Part shown: positions 37,433 to 46,522 of the stretch, piece after piece | Position numbering within the stretch: position 1 is the stretch's first letter | Layout: every line of letters begins with the position of its first letter | NCBI RefSeq assembly: GCF_003459505.1 | Contig: NZ_QRWD01000001.1 | Coordinates: 232,165-296,164, forward strand | Direction: 5' to 3' | Length of the DNA stretch: 64,000 nucleotides | Source: Collinsella sp. AF20-14LB | GTDB taxonomy: Bacteria; Actinomycetota; Coriobacteriia; Coriobacteriales; Coriobacteriaceae | Made by a program: the position numbers and the translations under genes | Notes under the pieces: model-generated | What the model saw: the letters and a program-made list of their open reading frames with translations, nothing else | Told to the model about the DNA's origin: nothing | Databases searched by the model: none

Positions 37433-37877
37433 GGCGGTTCCCCTCTCGAACCAAAAACGGATAACAGCGGTATCGATGCACGACGGGCGGCGATTGCCCT
37501 GCCGTGCTCAAACCCGGAATTTTGGGGAACCTGCTTTGCGGTTGACTATTTAATTGTGCGTCGTCTCTCCCGGAGCCGTGAACATACCTGCTCATATGCG
37601 GCTCCGAGCGATATATAGGGCACGCGCGGCAACGCGGCGAATGTATGTCGTCTGCGGCATGTGCGCACCCTCCTTAACCAGTTGAGGTCAACTATATCAA
37701 CGGTCATCGACCATGCGAACACCGTTGACAATCGTACGACAGCTGCGGGATGCGAACACCTCGCTGTCTGATAAATAATTATCAGATTGATAAGATTTTG
37801 TCATATAGAAATCGGCGAGCGGTAAAGTGGAAACAAAGCGGTCGAGGACTACCTCCTCGCCCGCATCGCCCACCGCA
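37433..37877. other. Non-coding interval between modC and the reductase operon
   Basis: 445 bases without a credible gene. It holds the promoter region of the reductase operon, a hairpin with eight-bp CGGAGCCG arms around 37572-37606, and the palindrome TCTGATAA/TTATCAGA at 37767-37786 near the modC end. No riboswitch family could be recognised. Confidence 0.6.
37767..37786. promoter_or_regulatory. Operator-like palindrome downstream of modC
   Basis: Perfect eight-bp arms TCTGATAA and TTATCAGA with a four-base spacer, followed by a further TTGATAAG half-site. It shares the 8-mer ATCAGATT with the palindrome in front of modA. Confidence 0.5.
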
Positions 37878-38948
37878 TTAACGACAAACCAAATGGATCC
37901 TGCTGGCATCAAAATGCATGCGCAACGTCTCGCCTGCTTGCGGCAGCTCGTCGACAGGCATGCCCACTTTGTTGACCTTCCACTGCAGGCGCGTCGGCGC
38001 ATCGGCACGCGGCACATCCAGCAGCACCAGGCGCTCAAAACGCGAATCGCTCACGCGGGCCACATGCAGATCGTAGCTGTTACGACCGCGCTCAGCGCGG
38101 TTGTCCACATGGAAGTAGCTTGCACGAATACCCAGGTACGCCACATTATCGGGAACCTCACGGCCCACGTTGAAGGTCATGCCCCAGTCCAGGGCTTCAA
38201 CTTCCTGAAGCTCGATCTTGCGCGCGCGGCTCGTATTCTTGCAGCCCGTCAGACGCAGCGCAGCCAAGGTTTGCGGCCGGCGGACCACGTCCTCGACGGA
38301 GCCGATCTCCTCCACATGCCCGTTATGCATCACGCAAATACGCTCGCACAGACGGCACGCTTCGTCGATGTCGTGGCTCACGTAGAGTACGGTGCGGTTG
38401 CAGACATCGAACAGGTCGAGCATGTTCTGCTCGAGCGCGCTCTTGAGGTACGCATCGAGCGCACTCATGGGCTCGTCGAACATAAAGATGCCGGGATGCG
38501 CCGCCACCATGCGGGCAAGCGCCACACGCTGCTGCTGGCCGCCCGAAAGGCGCGCGGGATAGCGGTCGGCAAAGTCGGCCAGTCCAAAGATACTCAGGTA
38601 GCGCTCGGCAAGTTGCTTGCGCGCCGCGGCGTCACCTGCACCCTCAACGCCGGCGCACACGTTATCGGCCACCGTCATATTAGGGAACAGCTGATAGTTT
38701 TGAAACATCAGGGCGCATTTTCGCTCCTGGGGCGAAAAGTTGATGCCCGCCGCAGAGTCAAAGAAGGTCACGCCGTTGACGACGATCTTGCCCTCGTCGG
38801 GCGTCTCCACACCGGCAATGCAGCGCAGCGTGCAGCTCTTGCCACAGCCCGAGGCGCCCAGCAGCGCCACACGCTCCTCGCCGGCCTCAAGCTGCATGTC
38901 GAGCATAAACCCGGGATAGCGTTTTTTGATATCCAAAACGAGTGACAT
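37878..38948 (-). CDS. modC: Molybdate-type ABC transporter ATP-binding protein ModC
   Basis: 356-residue ABC ATPase. Walker A is LLGASGCGKS, the Q-loop is FQNYQLFPN, the signature LSGGQQQRVALAR, Walker B IFMFDEPMSALD, and the switch His is in YVSHD. The C-terminal ~120 residues form a TOBE-like domain that may bind oxyanion. It starts three bases after the modB stop, so the two are translated together. Tungstate cannot be excluded as substrate. Confidence 0.9.
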   Translation of the reverse strand: MSLVLDIKKRYPGFMLDMQLEAGEERVALLGASGCGKSCTLRCIAGVETPDEGKIVVNGVTFFDSAAGINFSPQERKCALMFQNYQLFPNMTVADNVCAGVEGAGDAAARKQLAERYLSIFGLADFADRYPARLSGGQQQRVALARMVAAHPGIFMFDEPMSALDAYLKSALEQNMLDLFDVCNRTVLYVSHDIDEACRLCERICVMHNGHVEEIGSVEDVVRRPQTLAALRLTGCKNTSRARKIELQEVEALDWGMTFNVGREVPDNVAYLGIRASYFHVDNRAERGRNSYDLHVARVSDSRFERLVLLDVPRADAPTRLQWKVNKVGMPVDELPQAGETLRMHFDASRIHLVCR

Positions 38949-38951
38949 AGC

Positions 38952-40394
38952 TTATCGACCTCCCTGCGGTGCTGCGTCATCGCGCATAAGCTCGGCCAGC
39001 GCCTCGCGATCGATGCGCAAGGCATCGCCGCCGACCGGGTCGAGCGAATCGGTCTGGCTGCCCAGCCGCTTGGCCTGCTTGCGCTCCGCGCGGGACAGGC
39101 CGCGCTCGCGGTACTTTTGCGAATGCGCCGTGTACATATTGATGAACAAAATGACCAGGAAACTAAACACGATCACGACGACGACCCAAAAGAGGGCCAC
39201 CGACGTGTTGCCGCCCATCCACTCAAAGTAGATGGCGATGGGAATGGTCTGCGTAATACCGGCGTAGTTGCCCGCAAAGAACAGGGTGCAGCCAAACTCG
39301 CCCATCGCGCGGGCAAAGGCGAGCACCGTGCCGGCGGCAATCGAGGGCCAGCCGAGCGGCATCATGAGCTTGGTAAAGATGCGACACTCGGACCATCCCA
39401 AGGTTCGCGCGGCGTCGAGCATCTGCGTGTCGAGGCTCTCGAAGGCTCCGAGTGCCGTACGATAGACGAGCGGGAACGACACCACCACGGCAGAGATCAC
39501 CGCCGCCGGCCACGTAAAGACAATCGAGATGCCATGCGCGATGAGCCACTGGCCCACCCCGGTCGAGCGGCCAAACAGCATGAGGAGCAGAAAGCCGCAG
39601 ACCGTGGGCGGCAGCACCATAGGAATCGTAAAGACCGAATCGAGCAGGCCCTTGATGCGACTCGAGGTACCCATAGTCTTCCACGCGGCAAACAGGCCCA
39701 GTGCAAAGGCAATCACCAGGGCAAGGCCGCTCGTTTTGATGGACACCCAAAACGGGCGATAGTCGATGTCGCCCAAAAAGGAAGCCAGAGAGGTCAAGGG
39801 CCCCTGCTCATCCCGCAACGCGACAGACGACGCCTCTACCATTTGAGCGCTATCAAGCCAACGCGCGCCGCCCTTGGCATCACCCGAGGCTGATGCAATC
39901 ACCGCATAGCGGTCCCCATCCGCACCACGCACATCAAAGCCATAGGTATACCCGCCGGCATCAAACGTTGTTTCCGCCGTGACATACCAAGGAAGATCCA
40001 CGTCCCCTAGCTGCGCACCTCCCATGCAGTTTGCGCTGTCGAGCTCACAGACAAGGGCCTTGAGACCCGATACGCACTCGTTGTCCTGCGGATCCAATCC
40101 ATACTTCTCGACTGCCTTGGGCGATATCCACACCACAACGCGATCGGCAGCGGGCGCCACCACAAGGTCCACGTCCTCGTCAACGGGAAACCGGTAGCCC
40201 TCAGGCTGGCCCTCCATGGCACGAGCGGTCCCCTTGGCCAACCGCTCAAAACCCTCGATCCCATAGGAAAGCCCATGAGCGGTCGCAGCAACCTGGGCCC
40301 CGTCCTCAGCGTCCCCAGCAAACGCAAATCCCGGCACCCAGCAAAGCGCGAGGGTCAAAGCACAGGCGACAAGCATGCGGAATCTTTTAAGCAC
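38952..40394 (-). CDS. modB: Molybdate-type ABC permease ModB with an unusual N-terminal extracytoplasmic domain
   Basis: 480 residues from a GTG start at 40394 (GGAG six bases upstream). A signal-peptide-like helix (residues ~7-25, ending AFAG) is followed by ~190 soluble residues, then the membrane permease with the EAA-type loop DAARTLGWSECRIF and GEFGCTLFFAGN. The permease half matches ModB in sequence and length (~225 residues). The soluble domain, with four cysteines and motifs such as VVVWISPKAVEKYG, is not part of ordinary ModB. A charged C-terminal tail follows the last helix. Downstream of modA, immediately before modC. Confidence 0.85.
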   Translation of the reverse strand: MLKRFRMLVACALTLALCWVPGFAFAGDAEDGAQVAATAHGLSYGIEGFERLAKGTARAMEGQPEGYRFPVDEDVDLVVAPAADRVVVWISPKAVEKYGLDPQDNECVSGLKALVCELDSANCMGGAQLGDVDLPWYVTAETTFDAGGYTYGFDVRGADGDRYAVIASASGDAKGGARWLDSAQMVEASSVALRDEQGPLTSLASFLGDIDYRPFWVSIKTSGLALVIAFALGLFAAWKTMGTSSRIKGLLDSVFTIPMVLPPTVCGFLLLMLFGRSTGVGQWLIAHGISIVFTWPAAVISAVVVSFPLVYRTALGAFESLDTQMLDAARTLGWSECRIFTKLMMPLGWPSIAAGTVLAFARAMGEFGCTLFFAGNYAGITQTIPIAIYFEWMGGNTSVALFWVVVVIVFSFLVILFINMYTAHSQKYRERGLSRAERKQAKRLGSQTDSLDPVGGDALRIDREALAELMRDDAAPQGGR

Positions 40395-40462
40395 GAAAAG
40401 CTCCAAGCGAATACAAGGACGGAGTGAAACACAAAACGATGGAATTATCGCGCCAAGCCGCA

Positions 40463-41335
40463 CTACTCGGAAAGCTCAAAGCCGTACTTAGCCCAAATCT
40501 TCTGAGCCTTCTTGTTGGACAGGCAAAAGTCGATAAACGCCTTGGCCTCGTCGGCGTGCTCGGAGCCATCGGCGACAGCGCCCGGATACACGATGGGCTT
40601 ATGCGAGTCCTCGGGACACACAAAGGCCTCCTCGATGCCGTCATAGCGGAAGATATCGGAGCTGTAGACAAAACCGGCCACGCAGTCGCCCGTAGAGACG
40701 TAAGACGCAGCGGTGCCGACCTTGTCGGCCAGGGCCACCTTGTCGGCAAGCTCGGGTGCATACTCGCCGTCGTCGCCCTCGGTGCCGGTGTAGAGACCCA
40801 CAGAAGCTAAGGCCTGGTTGGCGTACTTGCCGGCGGGGACGGTCTTGGCGTCGCCGATGGCGATCTTGCCGTCCAGATTCGCGACGTTGGCGATGGCCTC
40901 GATCTTGGTGTCGGAACCCTCAGCACGAATGATCACAAGGTCGTTGACGAACATATCCTCACGGGTGTCGGCATCGACGAGCTCGGCGGCCTCGGCGTCG
41001 TCCATGGTGCCCTTGGAGGCGGTGATGAGCACGTCGACCGTGGCGCCGGCGCGCATCTGCTCGACAAGGTCGCCAGACGCCTTAAACTGCGTGTCTGCAA
41101 ACGTGGTGCCGGTCTGGTCGGTGTAGAGCTCTTGGACCTCGGGCAGAGCCTTCTCGAGCGAGTTGGCGGCAAAGACCTGCAGCTCGACAGTTTTCTTGGA
41201 AGATGCCTTGGCAGAACCGGCATCGGATCCGGCCGGCTCGGACGTCTTGCTGCCCGAGCAGCCGGCAAGACCAAGGCCGGCAGCGGCGACAGCAAAAAGC
41301 GAGACGAATCCGCGGCGAGAAACCATATCGAACAT
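40463..41335 (-). CDS. modA: Molybdate-binding lipoprotein ModA
   Basis: 290-residue substrate-binding protein. The signal peptide ends in the lipobox LAGC, followed by a Ser/Ala-rich linker. The mature part has AANSLEKALPEVQ, ASGDLVEQMRAGATVDVLITAS and a C-terminal DFCLSNKKAQKIWAKYGF, as in periplasmic molybdate-binding proteins. The ATG at 41335 is chosen because AAAGGG lies six bases upstream. First gene of modABC, preceded by operator-like palindromes. Confidence 0.92.
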   Translation of the reverse strand: MFDMVSRRGFVSLFAVAAAGLGLAGCSGSKTSEPAGSDAGSAKASSKKTVELQVFAANSLEKALPEVQELYTDQTGTTFADTQFKASGDLVEQMRAGATVDVLITASKGTMDDAEAAELVDADTREDMFVNDLVIIRAEGSDTKIEAIANVANLDGKIAIGDAKTVPAGKYANQALASVGLYTGTEGDDGEYAPELADKVALADKVGTAASYVSTGDCVAGFVYSSDIFRYDGIEEAFVCPEDSHKPIVYPGAVADGSEHADEAKAFIDFCLSNKKAQKIWAKYGFELSE

Positions 41336-41380
41336 ATTCAACCCTTTCGGACCTTGTGCCCGGGTACCCCACCGCGAGCT

Positions 41381-41448
41381 ATAATCTGCAATCAGATTAT
41401 ACTTTCACGCGAATAATGATAGTGAGAAATTATTCTCGTCAGAGAATA
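41381..41448. promoter_or_regulatory. Operator-like palindromes in the modA promoter region
   Basis: Two inverted repeats with four-base spacers: ATAATCTG/CAGATTAT at 41381-41400, and TATTCTC/GAGAATA at 41431-41448, the latter overlapping a further GAGAA/TTCTC pair at 41424-41437. A minus-strand -10 hexamer TATAAT (41396-41401) overlaps the first palindrome, with no good -35. This is the layout of a repressor site over a promoter. Confidence 0.6.
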
Positions 41449-41538
41449 TAGTTTCGAGTTAGCGTGCACCTCGGCGTCGCTTCGGTGGAAAACAAAAGCG
41501 GAGCAGCCGTTCAGGTCGCCCCGCCGCAGGTAAACCGC

Positions 41539-42018
41539 TTAGTTGGTATGTCCGCCGCCCGCTGTCATTTGGGCTGCATGCTCCAGCTGGTCCGCTATGG
41601 CCTCCCAGCTTTCGCGGGCGGCCTTCGTAGAACCGGGAAAGTTTACGACAAGTGTATGACCTCGTTGCATGCAAATAGCGCGCGAGAGCATAGCGCGGTG
41701 CGTCTTGGTCATGGAGTAGGCACGGATCGCCTCTGCAATACCCGGCACATCGCGCTCGCAAACGGCACGCGTCGCCTCGGGCGTCACATCGCGCATCGAA
41801 AGCCCCGTGCCGCCGCAGGTGAGCACGACATTGGCGTGGCACTCATCGGCGGCTTCCACAATGGCATCACCGATCTCGCTGACGTCGTCGCGCACAACCA
41901 CATGTGAGGCGACCGTCCAGCCCTGCGCCTCGATAAGTTCCTCGAGTGCGGCTCCGGCCTCATCCTGGGCAAGATCGCGCGTGTCCGAACACGTCACGAT
42001 CGATATCTTCAGCTCCAT
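41539..42018 (-). CDS. Molybdenum cofactor biosynthesis protein, MoaB/MogA family
   Basis: 159-residue MoCF-fold protein that adenylylates molybdopterin before metal insertion. The segment VVLTCGGTGLSMRDVTPEAT is the family signature. The start ATG at 42018 follows a perfect AGGAGG six bases upstream. It starts 11 bases after moeA on the same strand; MoeA performs the next step of metal insertion. Confidence 0.93.
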   Translation of the reverse strand: MELKISIVTCSDTRDLAQDEAGAALEELIEAQGWTVASHVVVRDDVSEIGDAIVEAADECHANVVLTCGGTGLSMRDVTPEATRAVCERDVPGIAEAIRAYSMTKTHRAMLSRAICMQRGHTLVVNFPGSTKAARESWEAIADQLEHAAQMTAGGGHTN

Positions 42019-42028
42019 AGTATTCCTC

Positions 42029-43291
42029 CTACAACACGGCGCCCTCAGGCAGGTCGACGCGAACAATGTCCACGACATCGCCCACCTTGAGGTCGCACGG
42101 TCCTTCGTCAACACGCAACAGGCAGTTAGCCCGCTGCATCGTGCCGAGCAGCGCCGAATTCTGCGTCTTGGCCTCGGTCACCAACAGCTCACCGGTCTCG
42201 GGGTCGCGCAAAACCGTGGCGCGATCGAAGAAGCGGCGATGCTGTCGCTTTTTCACGCCGTGCGTGAGCGTCGCCTGCTGCACGGGACGCGTACCCTCGG
42301 CAAAGCCGCGCATCTTGCGGATCGCGGGGCGGGCGAGCATCTCAAAGCCCACATACGCCGCCGCGGGATTGCCCGAAAGCCCCAAATACGGCTTGCCCCC
42401 AAGCAGGCCAAACGTGATGGCTTTGCCGGGACGCATCGAGATGCGGTCGAAGAGCACCTCGCCCTCGCGCCGGACGAGCGCCGTCACATAGTCGTAATCG
42501 CCCGCCGAGGCACCGCCGCTCGTAATGACAAAATCGCACTCCTGCACGGCGCGATGCACGAGCTCGGCGATTGCCTGCTCATCATCGGGAGCGATGCCAA
42601 AGAACACCGGCTCGGCGCCGGCATCGAGTGCCTCGGCCATCAACGCCGACGAGTTGGAGTCGCGAATCTGCCCGCGCGCCGGCAGCTCACCCGGCGCGAC
42701 CAGCTCCGTGCCCAGCGAGATAATGCCCACACGCGGCGCGGCATGCACCTTCACGCTCGCATACCCGGCGCTCGCCAGCAGGCCAGCGCCGGCCGGGGCC
42801 ACAACCTCGCCGGCGTGCATCACAACATCGCCGACATGGGCCTCCTCGGCGGCAGAGCGAACGTTCTCCCCTACCTTGGCAGGCGCCGAGAAGCTCACGT
42901 GCGAGCCCTCGTTGCCGTCGCCGTCAAGCACCTCGACGATCTCGTATTTCACCACGGCATCGGCACCTTCGGGTACCGGCGCGCCCGTCATGATGCGGAC
43001 CGTCTCGCCCACGCCGACCACGCCCTCAAAGACATGGCCCGCGGCCTCGTGTCCGACAACGTCGAGCGTCACCGGCGCCTCGCCAGATGCCTGCGCCAAG
43101 TCCGCCGAGCGCACGGCATATCCGTCCATAGCGCTGTTGGCAAACGGCGAAATGTCGATATCGGCCACCGCGTCTTCGGCCAAGGGAAAACCAGCCGCCT
43201 GCCATACCGGGACCTCGATGAGATCCGTCGGAGCAACGTGCGACAAAACAATCGACTGCGCATCCTCCAGCGGTATGAGTTTCTCTGCCAT
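42029..43291 (-). CDS. moeA: Molybdopterin molybdenumtransferase MoeA
   Basis: About 420 residues. Inserts molybdate into adenylylated molybdopterin. The MoeA signatures NSAMDGYAVR near residue 55, TGAPVPEGADAVV, the MoCF motif TSGGASAGDYDYV and GLSGNPAAAYV are all present, followed by the C-terminal beta domain. The ATG at 43291 has AAGAGG five bases upstream. First gene of the moeA-moaB pair and adjacent to modABC. Confidence 0.95.
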   Translation of the reverse strand: MAEKLIPLEDAQSIVLSHVAPTDLIEVPVWQAAGFPLAEDAVADIDISPFANSAMDGYAVRSADLAQASGEAPVTLDVVGHEAAGHVFEGVVGVGETVRIMTGAPVPEGADAVVKYEIVEVLDGDGNEGSHVSFSAPAKVGENVRSAAEEAHVGDVVMHAGEVVAPAGAGLLASAGYASVKVHAAPRVGIISLGTELVAPGELPARGQIRDSNSSALMAEALDAGAEPVFFGIAPDDEQAIAELVHRAVQECDFVITSGGASAGDYDYVTALVRREGEVLFDRISMRPGKAITFGLLGGKPYLGLSGNPAAAYVGFEMLARPAIRKMRGFAEGTRPVQQATLTHGVKKRQHRRFFDRATVLRDPETGELLVTEAKTQNSALLGTMQRANCLLRVDEGPCDLKVGDVVDIVRVDLPEGAVL

Positions 43292-43501
43292 ATGCACCTC
43301 TTAATGCCACGGCGCACAACAGGGGCGCCAATTCTTTATGCTTGTCTCAGTATAATCCCCCGACGCACGACCGCGACTCGGCCTGTACCCGCAAATACAC
43401 CTGTCGGTTGCAGGCCGCGAAACAGAATGGAAACCAACCCACCGGCTCGTCGCGTTTACCGCGTTTTATAATGCTCGTGTTGCAACCCAAAAGAGGAACG
43501 T

Positions 43502-44923
43502 ATGGCTTTTACCGACAAACCCGAAAGCGCAAACGAGGCGCAGGATCATTCCCAGTCGCTCGACGACGGCGGCTTTTTCTCCCTTAATGACGTCATCATG
43601 GCAGGCAGGCAACAGCTCACCCGCTCCGAGCATCTCTTGGCTGCCGACACGCGCCGCAACGCCCGCAACCTACTCGCGAGCGCCAAGTTGCTCGCGCTCG
43701 TCGTCATCGTCTCGCTCGCCATGGGCGTTGCCGCTTGGGCGTTTTTGGCCTCGCTGAATATCGCGACCGACTATCGCGAGCACCACGCGTGGGTCTACGC
43801 ATTGCTTCCCGTTGTGGGCATTGCCACCGCATGGGTGTACAAAAACCACGGCCTTGCCGCCAAACGAGGCAACAACCTGGTCATCGACTCCGCTCTGGGC
43901 ACACGCCTCATCCATATGCGCATGGCCGTCCTCACCTTCGTCTGCTCCACGCTCACGCACCTAACGGGTGGATCGGCCGGTCGCGAGGGAGCCGCGGTGC
44001 AGATTGGCGGCACCATCGCCAGCAACATCTCGAGCCTCGCCCACCTCAAAAAGCATGACCACCACGACCTCATGCTCGCCGGCATCTCGTCGGCCTTTGG
44101 CGCCGTATTCGGTTCGCCCCTTGCTGGAGCTTTCTTTGGCATGGAGATGTGCTTTATCGGCAAGATCGACTACACCGCGGGCATCTACTGCCTGGTCGCC
44201 TCGTTTACCGGCTACTTTACGTCGCTTGCCTTGGGAACCGAGTACGAGGCGAATGTCATCGCCAGCGTTCCCAACATGACACCACGGACGGTTGTCATCG
44301 TTGTTATCAGCGCCATTATCTTCGGCCTGACGGCACGCCTCTTTGCCTGGTCGGTTCGAACCGTCAAAAGCCTGTACAGTCGCTTTATCACCAATTACCT
44401 CGTCCGCGCACTCATAGGCGCACTCGTGGTTTTGGCCGCCTATGCCCTCCTCGACGCCTGGAACTACGCCGGCCTTTCCACGTGGCTTTCCGGCGCCGGA
44501 TTTGCAGGCAACACCACCCTGGCGGACGCAGCCATCAAGTTGGTCGTCACAGCGCTTACCCTGGGCGCGGGCTTCCAAGGCGGCGAGGTCACGCCCCTGT
44601 TTGGCATCGGTGCGGCACTCGGTGGCTGGATCGGTTGCCTTACCGGGCTTGACCCCAGTTTTCTGGCGGCCCTCGGCATGCTCGGCGTCTTCTGCGCCGG
44701 CCTCAACGTGCCCATCACCACCTGTATGATGGCCATCGATCTGTTCCACGGAACGGCCGCCGGGTTCTTTGTCATCGTGGCCTTTATCAGCTACCTAACC
44801 GGCGGACACCGCGGCGTGTACCCCGCCCAGCGCATCATCTCACCCAAGCGCCGTTCGCTTATTGTGGATGAGGGCGGTACGGTAGCGGACGCTATCGAGC
44901 GCCACAACGACCTGATAGAGTAG
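43502..44923 (+). CDS. CLC-F type fluoride/proton antiporter
   Basis: 473-residue CLC-fold membrane protein with about ten hydrophobic helices after a ~65-residue cytoplasmic N-terminus. The first selectivity region reads GNNLVI instead of the chloride-channel GSGIP. The gating glutamate region is GREGAAVQ. The third region is GFQGGEVTPLF. These substitutions are those of the fluoride-exporting CLC-F branch, so fluoride export in exchange for protons is the favoured role. No fluoride riboswitch was recognised in the 210 bases upstream, which it shares divergently with moeA. Confidence 0.82.
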   Translation: MAFTDKPESANEAQDHSQSLDDGGFFSLNDVIMAGRQQLTRSEHLLAADTRRNARNLLASAKLLALVVIVSLAMGVAAWAFLASLNIATDYREHHAWVYALLPVVGIATAWVYKNHGLAAKRGNNLVIDSALGTRLIHMRMAVLTFVCSTLTHLTGGSAGREGAAVQIGGTIASNISSLAHLKKHDHHDLMLAGISSAFGAVFGSPLAGAFFGMEMCFIGKIDYTAGIYCLVASFTGYFTSLALGTEYEANVIASVPNMTPRTVVIVVISAIIFGLTARLFAWSVRTVKSLYSRFITNYLVRALIGALVVLAAYALLDAWNYAGLSTWLSGAGFAGNTTLADAAIKLVVTALTLGAGFQGGEVTPLFGIGAALGGWIGCLTGLDPSFLAALGMLGVFCAGLNVPITTCMMAIDLFHGTAAGFFVIVAFISYLTGGHRGVYPAQRIISPKRRSLIVDEGGTVADAIERHNDLIE

Positions 44924-45009
44924 ATGTAATAATCGCCGTGCAGCCACAATCGGGGGCAATTCGACCTGAGCGCGACCGCACTGTCATGTCACACGCCGGG
45001 AGTCGCCCC

Positions 45010-45972
45010 ATGCACGCAACTGATTTTGGTCGCACGCTCATCATCGCCAACCCAGCCGCCCAGTCGGGTGCGGCGCGCGAAGTTGCCGAGCGCCTGCAGC
45101 GCTTTTTGGACATGACTGCACGCGCATCCCAGTTTGACCTGGTGTTGACCGAGCGTATGGGACACGCCAAGGAGCTGGCCGCGCAGGCTCAGGGCTATCG
45201 CACCGTTATCGCCCTTGGCGGCGACGGCGTGATTCACGAGGTCGTCAACGGGCTTATGACGCAAAAGGAGGACGCCCGCCCCGCTCTTGCCGTCCTGCCC
45301 GTGGGCTCCGGAAACGATTTTGCCCAGACGCTCGGCATCGACGATTTCTCCGGCAAGGATTTTGGCGCGCTGCTCACCTGCGAGCTGCAGCGTCAGGACA
45401 TCGGGCGCATTCGCTCGCGGAGCCCTGCGAGCGGCAGCGGCGAGGCTACCGTTGAGTACTACGACCAGACGCTTTCGGTCGGCATCGATGCCGCTATTGG
45501 TCTGGGCACCACCGAGTTGCGCAAAAAGACCGGCTTGACGGGTGCTCCGCTCTACACCCTCTCGGGACTTGAGCAGTTTGGCCTGCGCTATCGCAACTAC
45601 CCCATGACAGTCAGCTTTGACGGCACGCCCGCCGAGCGCGTGAGGGCGATCATCATGGCAATTCAGCTGGGCCCCACCTATGGCTCGGGCTATCGCATCT
45701 GTCCCGATGCCGATCCCTGCGACGGCATACTCGACGTCTGCTACGCCTGCGGCCCCGTCCCACGCGCGGTTGCCCTGCCCATGTTCCTTTCGGCCAAAGA
45801 CGGCCACCATACCAAACTGCCGCCGATTCGCATGCGCCGCTGCCGCCATGCCGAGCTCACGTTCGAGGAGCCCGACTTCCCCATCCAGGCCGACGGCGAG
45901 CCCGTTGTCGCCTCGCGCATCGAGGTCGACATCCTTGCCGGCGCCCTCCACATCTGGCGCCCCACCCGCTAG
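45010..45972 (+). CDS. Diacylglycerol kinase-family lipid kinase
   Basis: 320 residues with the DAGK/YegS catalytic domain. IIANPAAQSG near the N-terminus, the nucleotide-binding GGDGVIHEVVNGL, and VLPVGSGNDFAQTLG define the family. The C-terminal beta domain contains DGILDVCY and ends in a DGEP motif. It probably phosphorylates diacylglycerol or a related lipid. GGGAG seven bases before ATG 45010 supports this start over in-frame starts at 44986 or 44938. It runs towards the release-factor-like gene, with a 27-bp palindrome between them. Confidence 0.9.
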   Translation: MHATDFGRTLIIANPAAQSGAAREVAERLQRFLDMTARASQFDLVLTERMGHAKELAAQAQGYRTVIALGGDGVIHEVVNGLMTQKEDARPALAVLPVGSGNDFAQTLGIDDFSGKDFGALLTCELQRQDIGRIRSRSPASGSGEATVEYYDQTLSVGIDAAIGLGTTELRKKTGLTGAPLYTLSGLEQFGLRYRNYPMTVSFDGTPAERVRAIIMAIQLGPTYGSGYRICPDADPCDGILDVCYACGPVPRAVALPMFLSAKDGHHTKLPPIRMRRCRHAELTFEEPDFPIQADGEPVVASRIEVDILAGALHIWRPTR

Positions 45973-45979
45973 CCACCCC

Positions 45980-46050
45980 TAAGTTGCGGTGAAATAGGGA
46001 CTGTTTATTCAGCTAAAGCCGAAAAACAGTCCCTATTTCACCGCAACTTA
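45980..46050. repeat. 27-bp perfect inverted repeat between convergent genes
   Basis: Arms at 45980-46006 and 46024-46050 are perfectly complementary over 27 bp with a 17-base loop. They contain the motif GTGAAATAGGGACTG. It could act as a terminator in both directions but is far longer than needed for that and matches the GGGAC-type repeats at 16.1 and 46.5 kb. Confidence 0.85.
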
Positions 46051-46058
46051 TGAGGAAG

Positions 46059-46439
46059 CTATTCGTCGCTGCCCGGTTTGCGACGGTTGGCCTTTTTTAT
46101 GGCGTTGAAGTGCTTGTCATTGAGCCTGCGCTGGCGAGAGCACTGGGGCACCTTGGTCTTTACGCGTCGGCGCGGTGGACGCCCGCGACGCTCAAGCTCA
46201 GCGCGCAGCTTACGCAGGCAGCTACTACGGTTTTGGAACTGACTGCGGCTCTCGCGCGCCGTCACGGTAATTCCCGAAGGGATATGTTTCATGCGCACCG
46301 CCGAGTCCGTCGTGTTGACGCCTTGTCCGCCCGGACCCGTCGCGCGAAACACCTGCACCTCGCAATCGCGCGCCAACTCCTCGACCGACATCTCGGCATA
46401 GCGTGCATACTCGCGCCATCCCATCTTGTTCTCATCCAT
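46059..46439 (-). CDS. Peptide chain release factor-like protein (GGQ domain)
   Basis: 126-residue single-domain protein with [16 protein letters not shown] (GGQ at residues 37-39) and a basic C-terminal tail. It lacks the codon-recognition domains of RF1/RF2. This is the build of ArfB/YaeJ-type rescue factors that hydrolyse peptidyl-tRNA on stalled ribosomes; that function is inferred. The ATG at 46439 is preceded by GGGAGGTG. It lies downstream of xpt on the same strand, beyond a terminator. Confidence 0.85.
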   Translation of the reverse strand: MDENKMGWREYARYAEMSVEELARDCEVQVFRATGPGGQGVNTTDSAVRMKHIPSGITVTARESRSQFQNRSSCLRKLRAELERRGRPPRRRVKTKVPQCSRQRRLNDKHFNAIKKANRRKPGSDE

Positions 46440-46464
46440 ATCAACACCTCCCCTCATACAAAAA

Positions 46465-46495
46465 ATGTGACAAAGGGACGGTCCCTTTGTCACAT
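46465..46495 (-). terminator. GGGAC-type palindrome acting as xpt terminator
   Basis: 15-bp arms (ATGTGACAAAGGGAC and its complement) meet at a single central base and are followed on the minus strand by a U-run (TTTTTT). It lies 27 bases after the xpt stop. Confidence 0.75.
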
Positions 46496-46522
46496 CGCAT
46501 ACCAATCGCTTGTGTTGCGCGC

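Noticed and set aside
37546..37731. Small minus-strand reading frame between modC and the reductase gene
   Set aside because: Arg-rich composition, no ribosome site and no family resemblance.
43292..43501. Possible fluoride riboswitch before the CLC-F gene
   Set aside because: The conserved pseudoknot sequences could not be found by eye in this interval.
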